Positions 8,206 through 15,645 are shown, counted from the stretch's first letter. The stretch: DNA of 24,449 bases from an uncultured Oribacterium sp. (GCA_934270345.1 CAKQPT010000031.1:1-24449), one strand, 5' to 3'. Notes: generated by a model from the letters alone, not told the origin. Program-made: numbers and translations.

Positions 8206-8236
8206 GGGAAGTGACGGCGGCCCGCCACCACTTCCC
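8206..8236 (+). repeat. Nested hairpin, partial third repeat module
   Basis: GGGAAGTG (8206-8213) pairs perfectly with CACTTCCC (8229-8236). Inside it GGCG (8216-8219) pairs with CGCC (8223-8226), with symmetrical AC/AC bulges between the two stems. Its sequence is a variant of the region before and in the left part of copy A (7643-7673), where the pairing is degenerate. It ends 13 bases before the start codon chosen for the aminopeptidase, so in RNA it would sit just upstream of that ribosome site. Confidence 0.6.
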
Positions 8237-8249
8237 AGAAAGAAACACC

Positions 8250-10388
8250 ATGGAACGATATGATGATGTGATTGAGCGGATCCGTGAGATCCCGGAGGAG
8301 CATGCGCTGAGCGCCACTTTCCAGGCATACTTCACGGCGGCCGCAGAATTTATTTTATTACTGGATGCGTTTATGAAAGCGCGCACAGATGGCGAGCTGC
8401 CACTGCCAGAGCTTCAGCGCTGGAATGCGGCACTGTACCGAGAAGCCGCGGAGCGCTACGAGGATTCCTACTTGAATCCGCGCGTGGCCGTGGCGAAGCT
8501 GGGGCCGATCGGTGCCGAGCTGTCGGCACTGTACATGGAGCTGCAGGGGCTGGTTCCGTCGGCGTACCAGCAGGATCTCGAGGACATCGTCTGTGTGCTT
8601 GAGACCTTCGTGCAGGTCTACTGCATGTTTACCTCGGCATGGGAAGAGTATAGGTCGGCCTGTCCGCAGCCTGCAGCAGCGCTGTCGCCCGCTATGGCGG
8701 ATCCGACCCTTGCCGTCTGTCGGGATTCGGCCACGAGTGGCGAGACCCGGACGGACGATCGGATGGCCGGCATTCCGGATCCGAAGCAGCTCCGCGACGT
8801 TCTTTACAGCTATGCCCACGACTATTCCGAGGATTTCCTGCGTCGAAAGATGGATGCGATGTACATCCCGGCGCGTTCGTACGCGCGTCAGATTCTCCTT
8901 GACCACGATTTCCTGGAGCCGACCGACATCTGCCGCTTCGGCTACTATGTCTCGGACACTGCCCTCCGGACGGCGGAATTTATCGCGAAGCTGCCAGACG
9001 ACAGCATTGACCGCATGGCGCGGACTTGGTATCAGGGATTTAAGGATGGCTTCCGCATCCAGGGGAAGCCGTACGAGAAGAAGTCGGTCGTCGAGTTCAG
9101 CTACCCGGCAGGCTTCGAGCGCGTGGTGAAGCGCACCGCCGCACTCTTCGCGGAGGATGGCTTCGATTTCACGATCCCGCTGCGCCCGCAGCATTTTCTT
9201 ACACGCACCCCGGGCCGGAGCCGCCAGCTCTATGAGAGCCCGAATCCGCAGATGGATTTCGACCACAGCTACGACCTCGCCCTCGTGATGGGGGACCGCA
9301 TCTGCGCCCGCATGCTCGAGGAGCAGCGCCAGATTTTCCGTTCCTATGGGGACGAGATCGGCCGCTACGCGGGTCCGGTCGTGATGGAAAGCTTCGGCGT
9401 GCCTGCCTTCGAACCGGTGGAGGAGCCCGCGCGGCTTCGCTTCACGACGCACCAGTCCGAGGTGTACGGCCACTACCAGAACAGCGTCCAGCTGCTCGTG
9501 CATGCATTTGTGCTCGAGGAAGAGTGCTCGTTCACGATCATCGCCTGGCCGCTTCCGACGATCGGCCCGGATTTCGAGGCGATTTTCCGCGAGACGGAGG
9601 CGGTCAACACCCTGTCCTCTACGGCGTACGGTCCCGTGCAGGAGTGTCTGATCGCCGCCCTGGACCAGGCGCGCACCGTTCATATCCTGGGGAAGGGCAA
9701 TGCAACCGACCTTTACGTACAGCTCCACCCGCTGGCGGATCCTGCCCGCGAGACGAATTTCGAGAACTGCCTCTCGGATGTGAATATCCCGCTCGGTGAG
9801 GTCTTCACTTCGCCGCAGCTCGAAGGTACCTCCGGTATGCTGAACGTCCGCTCTGTGTTTATCGAGGGCTTCCAGTTCCGGGATCTCCGGATCCGCTTTG
9901 AGGATGGTCGCGTCGCGGACTACAGCTGTGCGAATTTCCCGGACCCGGAGCAGGGGCGGGCACTCATGCGCAAGGTGATCTTCGGTGAGAAGGAGCGCCT
10001 GCCGATGGGCGAGTTCGCGATCGGCACGAACACCCGCGCCTACAGGATGGCACAGCGCTATGGCATCGGCGCTCGGATGCCGATTCTGATCGCAGAGAAG
10101 ACCGGCCCGCACTTCGCGGTCGGCGACACCTGCTACTCCTTTATGGAGGACATGCAGCTCTATAATCCGGATGGAAAGGAACTCGTCGCGAAGGACAACA
10201 GCTGCTCGATCCTCCGGAAGACAGAGCCGGAGAAGGCCTACTTCGCCGTGCACACCGACATCACGATCCCGTACGACGAGCTCGACCGCATCACGGCGAT
10301 CCGCGCCGACGGCACCGAGATCCCGATTATCGCCGGCGGTCGCTTCGTCCTCGCCGGAACCGAAGTGCTGAACGAAGCACTCGACTGA
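8250..10388 (+). CDS. M29-family metallo-aminopeptidase, long form
   Basis: Predicted cytoplasmic metal-dependent aminopeptidase that removes N-terminal residues from peptides. The C-terminal part carries the M29 metal-site motifs in order: GEVFTSP (Glu517), GEFAIGTN (Glu588), GPHFAVGDTCYS (His621) and HTDITIPYDEL (His668, Asp670). At 712 aa it is much longer than the classical AmpS/AmpT enzymes (about 410 aa). The N-terminal half is an additional, mostly helical region with a low-complexity linker rich in Ala, Pro, Ser and Thr at about residues 140-180. I recall long M29 proteins with a similar N-terminal half in Lachnospiraceae. The frame is open upstream to an ATG at 8181 in repeat copy B, but the 23-residue extension is repeat-encoded and I reject it. 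The start at 8250 has only a weak AGAAAGAA site. Confidence 0.9.
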   Translation: MERYDDVIERIREIPEEHALSATFQAYFTAAAEFILLLDAFMKARTDGELPLPELQRWNAALYREAAERYEDSYLNPRVAVAKLGPIGAELSALYMELQGLVPSAYQQDLEDIVCVLETFVQVYCMFTSAWEEYRSACPQPAAALSPAMADPTLAVCRDSATSGETRTDDRMAGIPDPKQLRDVLYSYAHDYSEDFLRRKMDAMYIPARSYARQILLDHDFLEPTDICRFGYYVSDTALRTAEFIAKLPDDSIDRMARTWYQGFKDGFRIQGKPYEKKSVVEFSYPAGFERVVKRTAALFAEDGFDFTIPLRPQHFLTRTPGRSRQLYESPNPQMDFDHSYDLALVMGDRICARMLEEQRQIFRSYGDEIGRYAGPVVMESFGVPAFEPVEEPARLRFTTHQSEVYGHYQNSVQLLVHAFVLEEECSFTIIAWPLPTIGPDFEAIFRETEAVNTLSSTAYGPVQECLIAALDQARTVHILGKGNATDLYVQLHPLADPARETNFENCLSDVNIPLGEVFTSPQLEGTSGMLNVRSVFIEGFQFRDLRIRFEDGRVADYSCANFPDPEQGRALMRKVIFGEKERLPMGEFAIGTNTRAYRMAQRYGIGARMPILIAEKTGPHFAVGDTCYSFMEDMQLYNPDGKELVAKDNSCSILRKTEPEKAYFAVHTDITIPYDELDRITAIRADGTEIPIIAGGRFVLAGTEVLNEALD

Positions 10389-10415
10389 TCTGTTAGCGAA
10401 AAGGAAAGAAAATCC

Positions 10416-11969
10416 ATGTTTTATCATTATCACGGGCGATGGCGCCGAACCTGCGCTGCCGTCCTCATGACCCTTCTCATATGTATCCTGGGGACGCCGC
10501 TCCTCGCGATGCGCGCGTACGCCGCATGGAACTTCCCGTATACGGAGCTCACCGCGGGCGCCGGCGTCGTCCTCGACGCGGACACCGGGGCGGTCCTGTT
10601 TCAGAAGAACATGCACGAAAAGATGGCCCCGGCGTCGATCACGAAGGTGCTGACCGCGCTCGTGGTACTGGAGCACTGTGACCTCGACGAGCAGGTGACC
10701 TTCAGTCATGATGACGTGTATAACGTCGACGCCGGATCGTCGAATGCCCAGATCGAAGAGGGTGACGTCCTGACGGTACGGGACTGTCTCTACGCACTGC
10801 TGCTGAAATCCGCGAATGAGTGCGGCAATGCACTCGCCTGCCATGTGGCGGGTTCCCGCGAGTCCTTCGCCGACATGATGAATGCGGAGGCGACGCGCCT
10901 CGGCTGCCAGGACAGCCACTTCGCAAATCCGTCCGGTCTCTATGCCGAGGACCACTACACCAGTGCCTATGATATGGCACTGATCGGTGCGGAAGCGATG
11001 AAGAACAAGGATTTTCTGGAGATCGAGTCCCATGCGTCCTATAAGCTGGCGGGGACGATCCGAAATCCGGGCGGTCGGACCGTCTATATGGAGCATAAGA
11101 TGCTTCGCCAGGACACCGCCTATTCGGATGCCCGTGTCATCGCCGGTAAGACAGGCTATACAAAGCTCGCCGGCAATACGCTGATCACCATGGCGGAGCA
11201 GGATGGCCGCCATCTGGTGGCGGTCGTGCTGCAGGATAAAAACCCGGCGCACTACGTCGACACGAAGGCGCTCCTGGATCTTGGCTTCAACCAGACGGAG
11301 AACCAGCCGGTTTCGGACGCGCTATTTAATCGAGAGGAACTTCGGAACCGTTTTGTCGCGGACACCATCGTCGATGAGAGCTGTAAGGCCTCCGATATCC
11401 ATGTCGAGGGAGATGTGCTGCTGTCACTGCCGAAGGGCGCGAGCCAGGACGGCATCACATATAAGCTGAACTATAATCTTCCGTCGTCCGGGATTCCGAC
11501 GCATACGATTGCTGAGATCGAGTACCTCGCGGATGGCGTGACGGTCGGCCGCTACTTCATCCAGAAGGAGCCGACCATCGAGGTCATCCTGCATGAGACT
11601 CCGACCAGTACGAAGGTCGCCGTCGCCACCTCGGTCAGTGTCCTGACCATCGTCGGCGTGATGGCCTTCTTCATCCTCGGCTCCGGCACCGCGGTCGGCC
11701 TGAAGAACGTCCATGACGACCGGAAGCTGAGTCGCCGCATGCAGGAGAAGCGCGCACAGCGCCTCCGCGAGATGGAGATGTCCGAGGAAGAGTTCCTCGC
11801 CCTCGTCGAGCGACGCCGCAAGCGGAAAGCATCGTACAGAAACGATGTCTCACAGCGCAGCCTGAAGCAGCGTGCCCGCACGCACATGGAGGATGAACAG
11901 CTTCGCGAGCGCCAGTCCACGCACACAGCCCGCGCGGAGCGCAACCGCAGCCGCGGTCGTCGAAGGTAG
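10416..11969 (+). CDS. D-alanyl-D-alanine carboxypeptidase (S11, PBP5-like)
   Basis: Exported penicillin-binding protein that trims the terminal D-Ala from peptidoglycan stem peptides. A signal peptide (basic RWRR, then a hydrophobic core) ends near Ala34-Tyr35-Ala36. The catalytic motifs are complete: SITK at 74-77, SAN at 132-134 and KTG at 245-247. A C-terminal beta-rich region follows (about 310-390). Instead of the amphipathic anchor of classical PBP5, there is a true transmembrane helix at about 401-423. After it comes a strongly basic, Arg-rich tail of about 90 residues with heptad-like charged runs, presumably cytoplasmic. AAAGGAAAG lies ten bases before the ATG. It follows the aminopeptidase by 27 bases and is closed by the terminator at 12039, so it may share the upstream transcript. 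Related DacA/DacF/DacB symbols cannot be separated, so none is given. Confidence 0.93.
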   Translation: MFYHYHGRWRRTCAAVLMTLLICILGTPLLAMRAYAAWNFPYTELTAGAGVVLDADTGAVLFQKNMHEKMAPASITKVLTALVVLEHCDLDEQVTFSHDDVYNVDAGSSNAQIEEGDVLTVRDCLYALLLKSANECGNALACHVAGSRESFADMMNAEATRLGCQDSHFANPSGLYAEDHYTSAYDMALIGAEAMKNKDFLEIESHASYKLAGTIRNPGGRTVYMEHKMLRQDTAYSDARVIAGKTGYTKLAGNTLITMAEQDGRHLVAVVLQDKNPAHYVDTKALLDLGFNQTENQPVSDALFNREELRNRFVADTIVDESCKASDIHVEGDVLLSLPKGASQDGITYKLNYNLPSSGIPTHTIAEIEYLADGVTVGRYFIQKEPTIEVILHETPTSTKVAVATSVSVLTIVGVMAFFILGSGTAVGLKNVHDDRKLSRRMQEKRAQRLREMEMSEEEFLALVERRRKRKASYRNDVSQRSLKQRARTHMEDEQLRERQSTHTARAERNRSRGRRR

Positions 11970-12038
11970 TTGATTTTTGCAACTCACTGAGTTATAACTA
12001 GTTAACATCGTTTTTGTTGAAGAGAGAAAAGACCAGCA

Positions 12039-12073
12039 AGGGAGCTGTCGCGTAAGCGGCAGCTCCCTGTTTT
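12039..12073 (+). terminator. Intrinsic terminator with GUAA loop
   Basis: AGGGAGCTGTCGC (12039-12051) pairs with GCGGCAGCTCCCT (12056-12068), 13 pairs with one U-G. The loop is GTAA, a GNRA-type tetraloop, and GTTTT follows. It ends the carboxypeptidase transcript. It lies in the 311-base gene-free stretch 11970-12280, which also holds the boxes, promoter and leader hairpins listed next. Confidence 0.85.
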
Positions 12074-12118
12074 GTATCTTCGATATAACCAGACACTATG
12101 GAACGATGAATTTCATAT

Positions 12119-12156
12119 AACTTTAGTGATAATTTTATCCAACTTTAGTGAGAATT
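12119..12156. promoter_or_regulatory. Repeated 16-bp box upstream of livJ, possible operator
   Basis: AACTTTAGTGATAATT (12119-12134) recurs as AACTTTAGTGAGAATT (12141-12156), 15 of 16 identical, with a period of 22 bp (two helical turns). A weaker third copy, ACTGAAGTGATAA, starts at 12173, 31-32 bp further on (three turns), and overlaps the predicted livJ promoter. The helical phasing suggests cooperative binding of a regulator on one DNA face. The regulator is unknown; it does not look like a CodY or T-box site. Confidence 0.45.
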
Positions 12157-12160
12157 CCCC

Positions 12161-12188
12161 TTGCATTCGTACACTGAAGTGATAAAAT
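12161..12188 (+). promoter_or_regulatory. Predicted promoter of the liv operon
   Basis: TTGCAT (12161-12166) and TAAAAT (12183-12188, 5/6 match to TATAAT) are separated by 16 bases. The distance to the livJ ATG leaves a leader of about 85 bases. The third regulatory box overlaps the spacer and the -10. The -35 match is only moderate. Confidence 0.45.
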
Positions 12189-12197
12189 AAAGCAAAT

Positions 12198-12265
12198 GTA
12201 CGAGCCGTACGGACAAACGTCCGCGACGCCCGCACACAGCAAAGAAGAATGTCCATCCGGACATT
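12198..12265 (+). promoter_or_regulatory. Three small hairpins in the livJ leader
   Basis: Three short perfect stems follow one another. GTACG/CGTAC is at 12198-12210 with loop AGC. CGGAC/GTCCG is at 12210-12223 with loop AAAC; it shares base 12210 with the first, so the two compete there. AATGTCC/GGACATT is at 12248-12265 with loop ATCC. The last ends only a few bases before the GAGGAGG ribosome site of livJ. They could stabilise the mRNA or affect translation. No leucine, isoleucine or valine leader peptide was found. Confidence 0.4.
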
Positions 12266-12280
12266 TCAGAGGAGGGAATT

Positions 12281-13477
12281 ATGAAATCAGCAAAGCTCGT
12301 AGCACTTGGACTTGCAGCGGCGATGACCGCATCTCTGGCGGCATGTGGCGCATCTTCGACACCGGCAGCCGGATCGTCTTCCGGAAAGTCCGGCGGAAAC
12401 ATCATCAAGATCGGTGTGTTTGAGCCGACGACCGGCGAGAACGGCGGTGGCGGATTCCAGGAGGTACTCGGTATGCGTTACGCAAACGAGACCCATAAGA
12501 CAGTGAAGATCGGCGACACCGAGTACACGATCGAGCTTGATGAGGTCGATAATAAGTCGGATAAGACCGAGGCCGTCAGCGCCGCAAACAAGCTGGTCGG
12601 CGATAAGGTCAGCGTCGTGCTCGGTTCCTATGGCTCCGGTGTTTCCATCGCGGCCGGCCAGATTTTCGCCGACGCGAAGATCCCGGCGATCGGCGCATCC
12701 TGCACGAACCCGCAGGTTACCCAGGGCAATGACTACTACTTCAGAGTCTGCTTCCTCGATCCGTTCCAGGGCACCGTTATGGCGAACTACGCATACCAGA
12801 ACGGCTACAAGAGCGCAGCTGTCCTGACACAGCTCGGCGATGATTACTCCTCTGGCTTAGGCTCCTTCTTCAAGACCGCATTTGAGAAGCTCGGCGGATC
12901 CGTCGTCGACGAGGAGCAGTTCCAGACGAACCAGACCGATTTTAAGGCAGTGCTCACGAACATCAAGGCAGCGAACCCGGACATCATCTTCGCACCGTCC
13001 TCCATCACGACAGCACCGCTCATCATCAAGCAGGCGCGCGAGCTCGGTATCGAGTCCCTGATCGCCGCTGGTGATACCTGGGAGAACTCCACGATCATCG
13101 AGAATGCAGGCTCCTCTGCAGAGGGCGTCGTTCTTTCGACCTTCTTCGATGAGTCCGAGCCGGCCAATGATGAGGCGAAGTCCTTCATCACCGGCTTCAA
13201 GGAGTATCTGACCGCGAACAAGCAGTCGGATGTCATCCCGGCCGTTTCTGCTCTCGGCTATGATGCGTACCTCGCAGCATATCATGCGATCGAGAAGGCG
13301 CAGTCCACCGATGGTGAGGCGATCAAGGAAGCCCTGAAGACCGTTTCCTTCGACGGTGTGACCGGCTCCGGCATCAGCTTCGATGAGAATGGGGATGCAA
13401 ACAAGGATATGGCCTTCATCAAGACCGTGAAGGACGGCAAGTTCGAGTTCCTGACTACCACAACCGTTCAGAACTGA
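12281..13477 (+). CDS. livJ: Branched-chain amino-acid ABC transporter substrate-binding lipoprotein
   Basis: Extracellular, membrane-anchored solute-binding protein of the periplasmic-binding type I fold (Leu/Ile/Val-binding family), delivering substrate to LivHM. The N-terminus is a lipoprotein signal: MKSAKLVALGLAAAMTASLA ahead of the lipobox LAAC with Cys22, then a Ser/Gly-rich linker. The mature domain starts near IIKIGVFEPTTG and keeps family features such as VLGSYGSGVSIAAGQIFADA and the central DDYSSGLGSFF segment. Length 398 aa is normal. A near-perfect GAGGAGGG lies about six bases before the ATG. First gene of the liv operon, separated from livH by 166 bases with hairpins. Some proteins of this family bind other amino acids or amides, so exact substrate is inferred from the operon. 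Confidence 0.94.
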   Translation: MKSAKLVALGLAAAMTASLAACGASSTPAAGSSSGKSGGNIIKIGVFEPTTGENGGGGFQEVLGMRYANETHKTVKIGDTEYTIELDEVDNKSDKTEAVSAANKLVGDKVSVVLGSYGSGVSIAAGQIFADAKIPAIGASCTNPQVTQGNDYYFRVCFLDPFQGTVMANYAYQNGYKSAAVLTQLGDDYSSGLGSFFKTAFEKLGGSVVDEEQFQTNQTDFKAVLTNIKAANPDIIFAPSSITTAPLIIKQARELGIESLIAAGDTWENSTIIENAGSSAEGVVLSTFFDESEPANDEAKSFITGFKEYLTANKQSDVIPAVSALGYDAYLAAYHAIEKAQSTDGEAIKEALKTVSFDGVTGSGISFDENGDANKDMAFIKTVKDGKFEFLTTTTVQN

Positions 13478-13498
13478 TGAAAGCTTCCGCTCCGGGCG

Positions 13499-13621
13499 GT
13501 GGCGTCTGTCGCCACTCCACCGGCAGCCGATAAGTGCAGGAAGGACCGCGTCGAGCGACTCCTTCCTGCAATTCTGTTTATGCTCACGCATGTAACACTC
13601 GATTCCACCCTCGTTCGAGGG
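13499..13621 (+). other. Hairpin series between livJ and livH
   Basis: GTGGCG/CGCCAC pair at 13499-13515. TGCAGGAAGGA (13535-13545) pairs with TCCTTCCTGCA (13560-13570), 11 bp, with a small inner CGC/GCG stem. CCCTCG/CGAGGG pair at 13608-13621, just before the AAAGGGG ribosome site of livH. No clean T-run follows the big stem (ATTCTGTTTA only), so read-through is expected. Such structures often let the binding-protein mRNA be more abundant than the permease mRNA; that role is inferred. Confidence 0.5.
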
Positions 13622-13643
13622 CATCTTCAAAGGGGAAAAACCT

Positions 13644-14525
13644 ATGTCTCTTACAACCTTCCTGCAGCAGTGTCTGACAGGTATCTCGCTCGGCGGTGCC
13701 TACGCACTGATCGCCATCGGCTACACGATGGTCTACGGCATCCTGCGCCTGATCAACTTCGCCCATGGAGATATCTTCATGATGGCCGGCTACTTCATGA
13801 TTTTCGCCATGGCGTCGCTGCCATGGTACATCGCCGTTCCGGTGACACTGATCACCACCACCGCACTCGGTGTAGGCATTGAGCGCGTCGCCTATAAGCC
13901 GCTCCGTTCCGCTCCTCGTATGTCCGTCATGATCTCTGCGATCGGCGTGTCCTACCTGCTGCAGAACCTCGCGACCTATCTCTTCACCGCGCTCCCGATG
14001 GGCTATCCGGAGATCCCGGTGCTGAAGCATGTCTATAAGATCGGCGGTCTGTCGGCCTCCTTCGTCACCTTCCTGACGCCGGTGCTGACACTCGTGCTCG
14101 TGTATTTACTCATCACGCTGATCCAGCATACGAAGATGGGTATGGCGATGCGTGCGGTATCGAAGGACTATGAGACCGCGTCCCTCATGGGCATCGACAT
14201 CAATAAGACGATTTCCCTGACCTTCGCGATCGGTTCCCTGCTCGCCGCGGTCGGCTCCATCCTGTATTTCACCGATCGTATGACCGTGTATCCGTATTCC
14301 GGATCCCTGCCGGGCATGAAGTGCTTCGTCGCTGCCGTATTCGGTGGGATCGGCTCGATCCCGGGTGCGGTCGTCGGCGGCTTCCTGATCGGACTCGGTG
14401 AGACGGCGCTCGTCGCCGCGGGCTACTCCACCTTCTCGGATGCCTTCACCTTCGTCATCCTGATCGTCGTGCTGCTCGTGCGGCCGACCGGACTCTTCGG
14501 CGAGAAGACCACGAACAAGGTATAA
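13644..14525 (+). CDS. livH: Branched-chain amino-acid ABC transporter permease LivH
   Basis: Inner (cytoplasmic) membrane permease subunit, 293 aa, pairing with LivM to form the channel. The hydrophobic N-terminus has GISLGGAYALIAIGYTMVYG followed by LRLINFAHGDIFMM, a hallmark of LivH. The cytoplasmic coupling segment is MGMAMRAVSKDYETASLMGI (about residues 168-187). The C-terminal part has FGGIGSIPGAVVGGFLIGLG and ends in LVRPTGLFG, also typical. AAAGGGG lies eight bases before the ATG. livM follows after 13 bases containing GGAGG. Confidence 0.96.
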   Translation: MSLTTFLQQCLTGISLGGAYALIAIGYTMVYGILRLINFAHGDIFMMAGYFMIFAMASLPWYIAVPVTLITTTALGVGIERVAYKPLRSAPRMSVMISAIGVSYLLQNLATYLFTALPMGYPEIPVLKHVYKIGGLSASFVTFLTPVLTLVLVYLLITLIQHTKMGMAMRAVSKDYETASLMGIDINKTISLTFAIGSLLAAVGSILYFTDRMTVYPYSGSLPGMKCFVAAVFGGIGSIPGAVVGGFLIGLGETALVAAGYSTFSDAFTFVILIVVLLVRPTGLFGEKTTNKV

Positions 14526-14538
14526 GGAGGAAGCAGCG

Positions 14539-15645
14539 ATGAAAACAAAGGTAAACATGACGCCGGAGAAGCGCAGAAACACCATCCTGAGCCTCCTGCT
14601 GATCGCGGCGATCCTCGGGGCCTGCGCCTTCCTGGACGCCAACAAATACAGTTACAATTATGCGATTTCCATCATCGAGCGTTCGATGATCTATGCGGTC
14701 GTCGCGGTGTCTATGAACCTAGTGAACGGCTTCACGGGTCTGTTCTCGCTGGGCCAGGCCGGCTTTATGGCGCTCGGCGCGTATGTGACCGCGATCCTCA
14801 CGATCCCGGTCGAGCAGCGTGCTTCCGTGTACTACATCTCCGGTATCCATCCGGCGATCGCGAACCTGCACGCACCGATCCTCGTGGCGCTGATCCTCGG
14901 TGGACTCGTAGCGGCGGCCTTTGCGGCCCTCATCGGTATCCCGGTGCTCCGTCTCAAGTCCGACTACCTCGCGATCGCGACCCTCGGCTTCGCGGAGATC
15001 ATCCGTGCACTGATCTCAGCTCCGCAGCTCGATACCATCACGAACGGCTCGTATGGCCTCAAGTCCATCCCGGGCTTCTCGAGTTTATTCCAGGTGCTTG
15101 CGCTTACGGTCGTCTGCATTGGCCTCATGGTACTCCTGATCAACTCGTCCTTCGGACGGATGTTCAAGGCAGTCCGCGAGGATGAGATCGCGGCCGAGGC
15201 GATGGGCATCAACCTGTTTAAGACGAAGGAGCTCAGCTTCGTGATTTCTTCCTTCTTCGCCGGCGTCAGTGGTGGCATGCTCGCGATGTTCATGCGCTCC
15301 ATCGACAGTAAGACCTTCCAGGTGTCCCTCACCTACGACATCCTGCTGATCGTCGTTATCGGCGGCATCGGCTCCGTGACCGGCTCTGTGCTGGGCGCGT
15401 TCCTCGTGACCGCTGGCCGTGAGCTGCTCCGCTTCTTCGACGAGCCGCTCTACATCGGCAGCCTGAACATCCCGCTGTTCCGTCCGGGCTTCCGCATGGT
15501 GATCTTCTCCATCCTTCTGATGGTCGTCGTACTGTTCTACTCCCGCGGCCTCATGGGCACGAGCGAATTCAGCTGGAACGGGATCCTCGGCTTCTTCCGG
15601 GGGCTCGGTAAGAAAAAAGTGAAGAAAGCGAGGGGGAAGGTATGA
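14539..15645 (+). CDS. livM: Branched-chain amino-acid ABC transporter permease LivM
   Basis: Second membrane permease subunit, 368 aa. The N-terminal basic segment (KRRNTILS) is followed by several spans. Family signatures are NLVNGFTGLFSLGQAGFMAL, then LRLKSDYLAIATLGFAEIIR and GSYGLKSIPG. The coupling region is FGRMFKAVREDEIAAEAMGI, and the final spans contain GGIGSVTGSVLGAF. The C-terminus is very basic (GLGKKKVKKARGKV). AAGGAGGAAG supplies the ribosome site. Its TGA stop overlaps the ATG of a 31-codon ORF. Confidence 0.96.
   Translation: MKTKVNMTPEKRRNTILSLLLIAAILGACAFLDANKYSYNYAISIIERSMIYAVVAVSMNLVNGFTGLFSLGQAGFMALGAYVTAILTIPVEQRASVYYISGIHPAIANLHAPILVALILGGLVAAAFAALIGIPVLRLKSDYLAIATLGFAEIIRALISAPQLDTITNGSYGLKSIPGFSSLFQVLALTVVCIGLMVLLINSSFGRMFKAVREDEIAAEAMGINLFKTKELSFVISSFFAGVSGGMLAMFMRSIDSKTFQVSLTYDILLIVVIGGIGSVTGSVLGAFLVTAGRELLRFFDEPLYIGSLNIPLFRPGFRMVIFSILLMVVVLFYSRGLMGTSEFSWNGILGFFRGLGKKKVKKARGKV

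Noticed and set aside
8358..11252. 964-codon open frame on the minus strand across the aminopeptidase and carboxypeptidase
   Set aside because: It is antisense to two well-supported genes with catalytic motifs. The C/G-ending codon bias keeps the opposite frame free of stops. The translation is Arg/Leu/Val/His-rich with no recognisable motif.
11969..12004. Cluster of small palindromes (AGTTG/CAACT, AACTC/GAGTT, TAACTAGTTA) after the carboxypeptidase
   Set aside because: Short, AT-rich and overlapping; the strong GUAA-loop terminator just downstream explains transcript ending, and no attachment site or integrase is present.
12196..12423. 75-codon frame starting in the livJ leader and running through the livJ start
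   Set aside because: No ribosome site, overlaps the livJ lipoprotein signal in another frame, and has no leucine/isoleucine/valine run that would suggest an attenuator peptide.
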